Shown here: piece after piece, positions 54,604 through 58,370 of the stretch | How the letters are laid out: every line of letters starts with the position of its first letter | Position numbering within the stretch: the first letter of the stretch is position 1 | NCBI GenBank assembly: GCA_029254215.1 | Contig: JAQWYA010000021.1 | Coordinates: 1-58,370, forward strand | Origin: Pseudorhodobacter sp. | GTDB lineage: Bacteria > Pseudomonadota > Alphaproteobacteria > Rhodobacterales > Rhodobacteraceae | Direction: 5' to 3' | Length of the DNA: 58,370 nt | The notes under the pieces: model-generated | The model's input: only the letters and a program-made list of their open reading frames with translations | What the model was told of the DNA's origin: nothing | The model's database searches: none | Translations under genes and position numbers: made by a program

Positions 54604-54811
54604 ACGATCTGACTGGGCGCGTCATAGCGAAGCCGCGCGGGGATGTGAAGCTGAATTTTGCACCGCGATGCGCTTTTACGCGCCCCCCAGCAAATTGGCG
54701 AAAGCCGATGGGCCGCCGGGCTGCGCGCGACCAAGGCTTTGCCAGCGGGTAGGCGTTCATGCTAGGCCGCGCAGAACGACACAGGCCGCGCAAGCGGGGG
54801 AAGGATCCGGA

Positions 54812-55498
54812 ATGCAGGAAGCCGCGTCAGAGGTGGAATGGCGTTTTATCGACGGCTATGCGCCCTATGCCGAAACCTTGGCCGCGATGGAGGCCCGCGT
54901 GGCCGAAATCGCCGCCGGAACCGCCCCCGAGGCGATCTGGCTGCTGGAACATCCGCCGCTTTATACGGCGGGCACCAGTGCGCAGCCCGAAGATCTGGTC
55001 AGCCCCGACCGCTTTCCTGTCCATGTGGCGGGGCGCGGCGGGCAATATACCTATCACGGGCCGGGGCAACGGGTCGCCTATGTCATGCTGGATCTGAACA
55101 AGCGCGGCCGCGATGTGCGCAAATTCGTCTGCGCGCTGGAAAAATGGGTGATCGACACTCTGGCCGAGTTCAACGTGACTGGAGAGCGCCGGACGGGTCG
55201 CGTCGGCGTCTGGGTCGTGCGCCCCGATCGCCCTGCCAGCGCCGATGGCAGCCCCGCCGAAGACAAGATCGCCGCCATCGGCGTCAAGCTGCGCAAATGG
55301 GTCAGCTTCCACGGCATCTCGATCAATGTGGACCCGGATCTGTCGCATTTCACGGGGATTGTCCCCTGCGGGATCAGCGATCACGGCGTCACCAGTCTGG
55401 TTGATCTGGGCCTGCCGGTGACGATGAGCGATCTTGATGCCGCCCTGATCCGCTGCTTTTCGCGCAGCTTCAAGCCGCCACAGATTGAGAAAAAGTGA
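54812..55498 (+). CDS. lipB: Lipoyl(octanoyl) transferase
   Basis: A 228-residue enzyme moving octanoyl from acyl-carrier protein to lipoyl domains. [13 protein letters not shown] is the core motif, with the catalytic Lys in GVKLRKW and Cys in [13 protein letters not shown] short insert ([13 protein letters not shown]) before the Lys motif is ordinary in this group. The ATG at 54812 follows GGGGGAAGGA. Confidence 0.95.
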   Translation: MQEAASEVEWRFIDGYAPYAETLAAMEARVAEIAAGTAPEAIWLLEHPPLYTAGTSAQPEDLVSPDRFPVHVAGRGGQYTYHGPGQRVAYVMLDLNKRGRDVRKFVCALEKWVIDTLAEFNVTGERRTGRVGVWVVRPDRPASADGSPAEDKIAAIGVKLRKWVSFHGISINVDPDLSHFTGIVPCGISDHGVTSLVDLGLPVTMSDLDAALIRCFSRSFKPPQIEKK

Positions 55499-55632
55499 TC
55501 GGGGGCGACATCCTGACCACTGGATTCTCACCCGCCTTCGGCTTAGCCCTTTGTCCATCGCGGGCGGCCCGCGTCTGCGCTTTGCACCGCGTTTTGGGCC
55601 TGCCGCGCAAAAGACAAACAAAGGAATGCACA

Positions 55633-56052
55633 ATGAAGCTAAGTCTTTACGCCACGATGGCCGCCCTTGCGTTTGCGGCGCCCGCCTTTGCCTCCGGCGA
55701 CGCAGCCAAGGGCGAGTCTGACTACAAGAAATGCAAAGCCTGCCATGCGATTGTCGCGGATGACGGCACCGAGATCGTCAAGGGCGGCAAGACCGGGCCG
55801 AACCTTTATGGCGTGATTGGCCGCGCTGTTGCCTCGACGGACTTCCGCTATGGCGACAGCATTCTGGCCGTGGGCGCAACCGGCGCCGTCTGGACCGAAG
55901 AGATGCTGGCCACTTATGTGGCAGACCCGAAGGGCTGGCTGGTCGAGCAGACGGGCGACAAAGGGGCTAAGTCCAAGATGTCGTTCAAATTGACCAAGGG
56001 CGGCGAAGACATGGCAGCATATCTGGCATCTGTTGCGCCTGCGACAAACTGA
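55633..56052 (+). CDS. cycA: Cytochrome c2
   Basis: A 139-residue periplasmic electron carrier. The signal peptide ends near FAS (about residue 21); CKACH binds haem, and the methionine ligand lies in KSKMSF. The mature N-terminus GDAAKGE and KTGPNLYGVIGR resemble R. capsulatus cytochrome c2. It shuttles electrons from the bc1 complex to oxidase or, in phototrophs, the reaction centre. It lies just upstream of ctaD. Confidence 0.92.
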   Translation: MKLSLYATMAALAFAAPAFASGDAAKGESDYKKCKACHAIVADDGTEIVKGGKTGPNLYGVIGRAVASTDFRYGDSILAVGATGAVWTEEMLATYVADPKGWLVEQTGDKGAKSKMSFKLTKGGEDMAAYLASVAPATN

Positions 56053-56204
56053 CACCCTTAAACATGGCTTTGACGGGTCTTTTATTGATCTGCGTCAAAG
56101 TCACCGATTGCCGCCGCCGCCTCAGCATTCTACAACAATCCTGCAAGTGGCGGCGGGAATCCTTTCCCGAGCGCTGGAATAGTCAACGTTAGCGGGAGGC
56201 AGGC

Positions 56205-57878
56205 ATGGCCGACGCAGCCATTCATGGCCACGATCATGACGAACGCGGGTTCTTTACCCGCTGGTTCATGTCAACAAATCACAAAGATATCGGTATCCTT
56301 TATCTGTTCACCGGCGGGCTTGTTGGCCTGATCTCGGTGGCATTCACCGTTTACATGCGCATGGAGCTGATGCACCCCGGTGTTCAGTACATGTGTATGG
56401 AAGGCGCGCGCTTCACCGCGGCAGCTGCTGCGGATACCTGCACGCCCAACGGTCACCTCTGGAACGTGCTGATCACGGGCCACGGGATCCTGATGATGTT
56501 CTTCGTCGTTATCCCGGCCCTGTTCGGTGGTTTCGGCAACTACTTCATGCCGTTGCAGATCGGTGCACCGGACATGGCTTTCCCGCGGATGAACAACCTG
56601 TCCTACTGGATGTATGTGGCGGGCACCTCGCTGGCCGTGGCATCGGTCCTGTCGCCGGGCGGCAATGACCAGTTGGGGTCGGGCGTGGGTTGGGTTCTGT
56701 ACCCGCCGTTGTCGACCTCTGAGGGCGGCTATTCGATGGACCTCGCGATCTTCGCGGTTCACCTGTCGGGTGCTTCTTCGATCCTTGGCGCGATCAACAT
56801 GATCACGACCTTCCTGAACATGCGCGCCCCCGGCATGACGCTGCACAAGGTGCCGCTGTTCGCCTGGTCGATCTTTGTGACCTCGTGGTTGATCCTGCTG
56901 GCGCTGCCGGTTCTGGCCGGTGCCATCACCATGCTGCTGACCGACCGGAACTTCGGAACCACCTTCTTCCAGCCTTCTGGCGGCGGTGACCCGATCCTGT
57001 ATCAGCACATCCTGTGGTTCTTCGGTCACCCGGAAGTGTACATCATCATTCTGCCGGCCTTCGGGATCGTCAGCCAGGTAATCGCGACCTTCTCGCGCAA
57101 GCCGATCTTTGGCTACCTGCCGATGGTCTATGCCATGGTCGCGATCGGTGTTCTGGGCTTCGTCGTCTGGGCGCACCACATGTACACCGTTGGCATGTCG
57201 CTGACCCAGCAGAGCTACTTCATGCTGGCAACGATGGTCATCGCGGTGCCGACCGGCATCAAGATCTTCTCGTGGATCGCCACCATGTGGGGCGGCTCCA
57301 TTGAGATGAAGACCCCGATGCTGTGGTGTTTTGGCTTCCTGTTCCTATTCACCGTTGGCGGCGTGACCGGCATCGTGCTGAGCCAGGCTGGCGTGGACCG
57401 CGCTTATCACGACACCTACTACGTCGTGGCGCACTTCCACTATGTGATGAGCCTTGGGGCCGTGTTCGGGATCTTCGCCGGTATCTACTACTGGATGGGC
57501 AAGATGTCGGGGCGTCAGTACCCTGAATGGGCAGGCAAGCTGCACTTCTGGGCGATGTTCATCGGGGCTAACCTGACCTTCTTCCCGCAGCACTTCCTGG
57601 GCCGTCAGGGCATGCCGCGCCGCTACATCGACTACCCGGAGGCATTCGCCTACTGGAACTGGTGGTCGAGCGTTGGGGCCTTCCTGTCCTTCGCCTCTTT
57701 CGTGTTCTTCATCGGCCTGATGGTCTATGTCCTGAAAGCAGGCAAGCGCGTCACCGAGAACAACTACTGGAACGAGTACGCCGACACGCTGGAATGGACT
57801 TTGCCCAGCCCGCCGCCGGAGCACACGTTCGAGCAGCTTCCGAAACAGTCCGACTGGGACAAGGGCCACGCCCACTGA
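56205..57878 (+). CDS. ctaD: Cytochrome c oxidase subunit I (aa3 type)
   Basis: A 557-residue, twelve-helix haem-copper oxidase catalytic subunit. [11 protein letters not shown] opens the chain, [13 protein letters not shown] contains the Cu-B His cross-linked to Tyr, and [14 protein letters not shown] holds the haem ligands. The D-channel and K-channel helices are present. Codon use is highly biased. Subunits II and III are not in the window. Its promoter must lie in 56053-56204. Confidence 0.96.
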   Translation: MADAAIHGHDHDERGFFTRWFMSTNHKDIGILYLFTGGLVGLISVAFTVYMRMELMHPGVQYMCMEGARFTAAAAADTCTPNGHLWNVLITGHGILMMFFVVIPALFGGFGNYFMPLQIGAPDMAFPRMNNLSYWMYVAGTSLAVASVLSPGGNDQLGSGVGWVLYPPLSTSEGGYSMDLAIFAVHLSGASSILGAINMITTFLNMRAPGMTLHKVPLFAWSIFVTSWLILLALPVLAGAITMLLTDRNFGTTFFQPSGGGDPILYQHILWFFGHPEVYIIILPAFGIVSQVIATFSRKPIFGYLPMVYAMVAIGVLGFVVWAHHMYTVGMSLTQQSYFMLATMVIAVPTGIKIFSWIATMWGGSIEMKTPMLWCFGFLFLFTVGGVTGIVLSQAGVDRAYHDTYYVVAHFHYVMSLGAVFGIFAGIYYWMGKMSGRQYPEWAGKLHFWAMFIGANLTFFPQHFLGRQGMPRRYIDYPEAFAYWNWWSSVGAFLSFASFVFFIGLMVYVLKAGKRVTENNYWNEYADTLEWTLPSPPPEHTFEQLPKQSDWDKGHAH

Positions 57879-57895
57879 TCCCCGGATAGAAACAG

Positions 57896-57927
57896 AAGGC
57901 CCCGCGGGAAACTGCGGGGCCTTTTTC
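57896..57927 (+). terminator. Intrinsic terminator of ctaD
   Basis: AAGGCCCCGC (57896-57905) pairs with GCGGGGCCTT (57914-57923) across an 8-base loop and runs into a T-tract. Confidence 0.92.
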
Positions 57928-58023
57928 TTTGGGCAATGCGCGCGGCAGATGCCTGCAAGATCTGGAAACCGCGCGGTGAAAGACTATCCTTCGCGGATCA
58001 TTCCTTAACGACACAGACCGAAC

Positions 58024-58370
58024 ATGCCCTATCAATGGACCACCGCACCGCAAGGCTCCACGCTGCGCCTTTGGCCGCATCGCTCGCTTCCACCTCAGGG
58101 ATTCGTTTTGTTCATGGGGGTGACGGCGGCGCTTGTCGCTTTGCCGCTTCTGGTGTTGCTCGGCTCTCCCGTGCTCTGGGGTCTATTGCCCTTCGTGGTG
58201 ATTGCGGTCTCGGCCATGTATATCGCCCTGCGCCGCAGCTACCGCGACGCCGAAATTCTGGAGGAGTTGGAGTTCCGGCCAGAGGAATTGCGCCTTCAAC
58301 GCACCGGACCGCGGGGACGCCGCCAGAACTGGGCGGCCAATCCGCATTGGGTGCGCGTCGAAATGCATCC
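58024..58370 (+). CDS. DUF2244 membrane protein (partial, cut by window end)
   Basis: The first 115 residues of a DUF2244 protein, with two hydrophobic segments (about 27-45 and 49-68) and a cytoplasmic tail carrying RRQNWAANPHWVRVE, the family's hallmark. In Rhodobacteraceae such genes often sit near cytochrome oxidase genes. The 3' end is outside the window. Confidence 0.85.
   Translation, partial: MPYQWTTAPQGSTLRLWPHRSLPPQGFVLFMGVTAALVALPLLVLLGSPVLWGLLPFVVIAVSAMYIALRRSYRDAEILEELEFRPEELRLQRTGPRGRRQNWAANPHWVRVEMH

Noticed and set aside
1-58370. CRISPR arrays, rRNA genes and intact insertion sequences with transposase genes.
   Set aside because: No regularly spaced repeats, rRNA segments or transposase signatures were seen anywhere in the window.

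Overview
The window is chromosomal DNA from an alphaproteobacterium, almost certainly Rhodobacteraceae (Rhodobacter/Gemmobacter/Paracoccus-like). The evidence is high-GC, densely packed genes; a trgA-trgB-cysK tellurite locus and a sorbitol/mannitol operon arranged as in Rhodobacter sphaeroides; a GapR/DUF2312 protein; a cytochrome c2 resembling the R. capsulatus type; and an aa3-type oxidase subunit I. The species cannot be fixed from the sequence alone.

Layout. 1-90 is tRNA-Ser(UGA). 398-6802 is a rightward housekeeping run (SPOR lipoprotein, D-Ala-D-Ala carboxypeptidase, tmk, holB, TatD nuclease, PhnP-like hydrolase, AEC transporter), with ATGA overlaps from tmk onward except at holB/TatD. 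It ends at a two-way terminator shared with a leftward polyamine-type ABC operon (11417-6898). 11753-24774 is a foreign island. 24855-30071 holds an iron-type permease, a hypothetical protein, gapR, a small membrane protein and a fused enoyl-CoA hydratase. 30180-36296 is a leftward block of small membrane protein, alaX, a large MscS channel, cysK, trgB and trgA. 36326-40372 carries a CFA-synthase-like methyltransferase, a photolyase and a SufS-like enzyme. 40640-44116 has an orphan polyamine-type binding protein, a universal stress protein and a SulP transporter. 44359-52510 is a polyol region (HAD phosphatase, SorC regulator, smoE-F-G-K-S, mtlK). 52613-54237 is purN-purM; tRNA-Leu(GAG), lipB, cycA, ctaD and a partial DUF2244 gene follow.

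The island is the unusual part. A 48-bp identical direct repeat (11753-11800 and 24727-24774) is the 3' part of tRNA-Thr(UGU); the right copy lies in the intact tRNA and the left copy is a remnant beside a tyrosine recombinase gene. The roughly 13 kb between them has visibly lower GC and carries a Septu-like ATPase + HNH nuclease pair, a multi-zinc-finger HNH endonuclease bracketed by inverted end motifs, an Mrr-type restriction endonuclease, an AlpA-like regulator and winged-helix protein behind palindromic operator-like sites, and an inositol-monophosphatase/ADP-ribosylglycohydrolase fusion divergent from a small recombinase-like protein. It looks like an integrative defence island; the fusion with its neighbour is the best candidate for something undescribed.

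Elsewhere the genes are familiar. The polyol operon has visible regulation: a perfect 17-bp palindrome just before smoE and a strong hairpin between the binding-protein gene and the permease genes. No function was tested; all assignments are from reading motifs and context.
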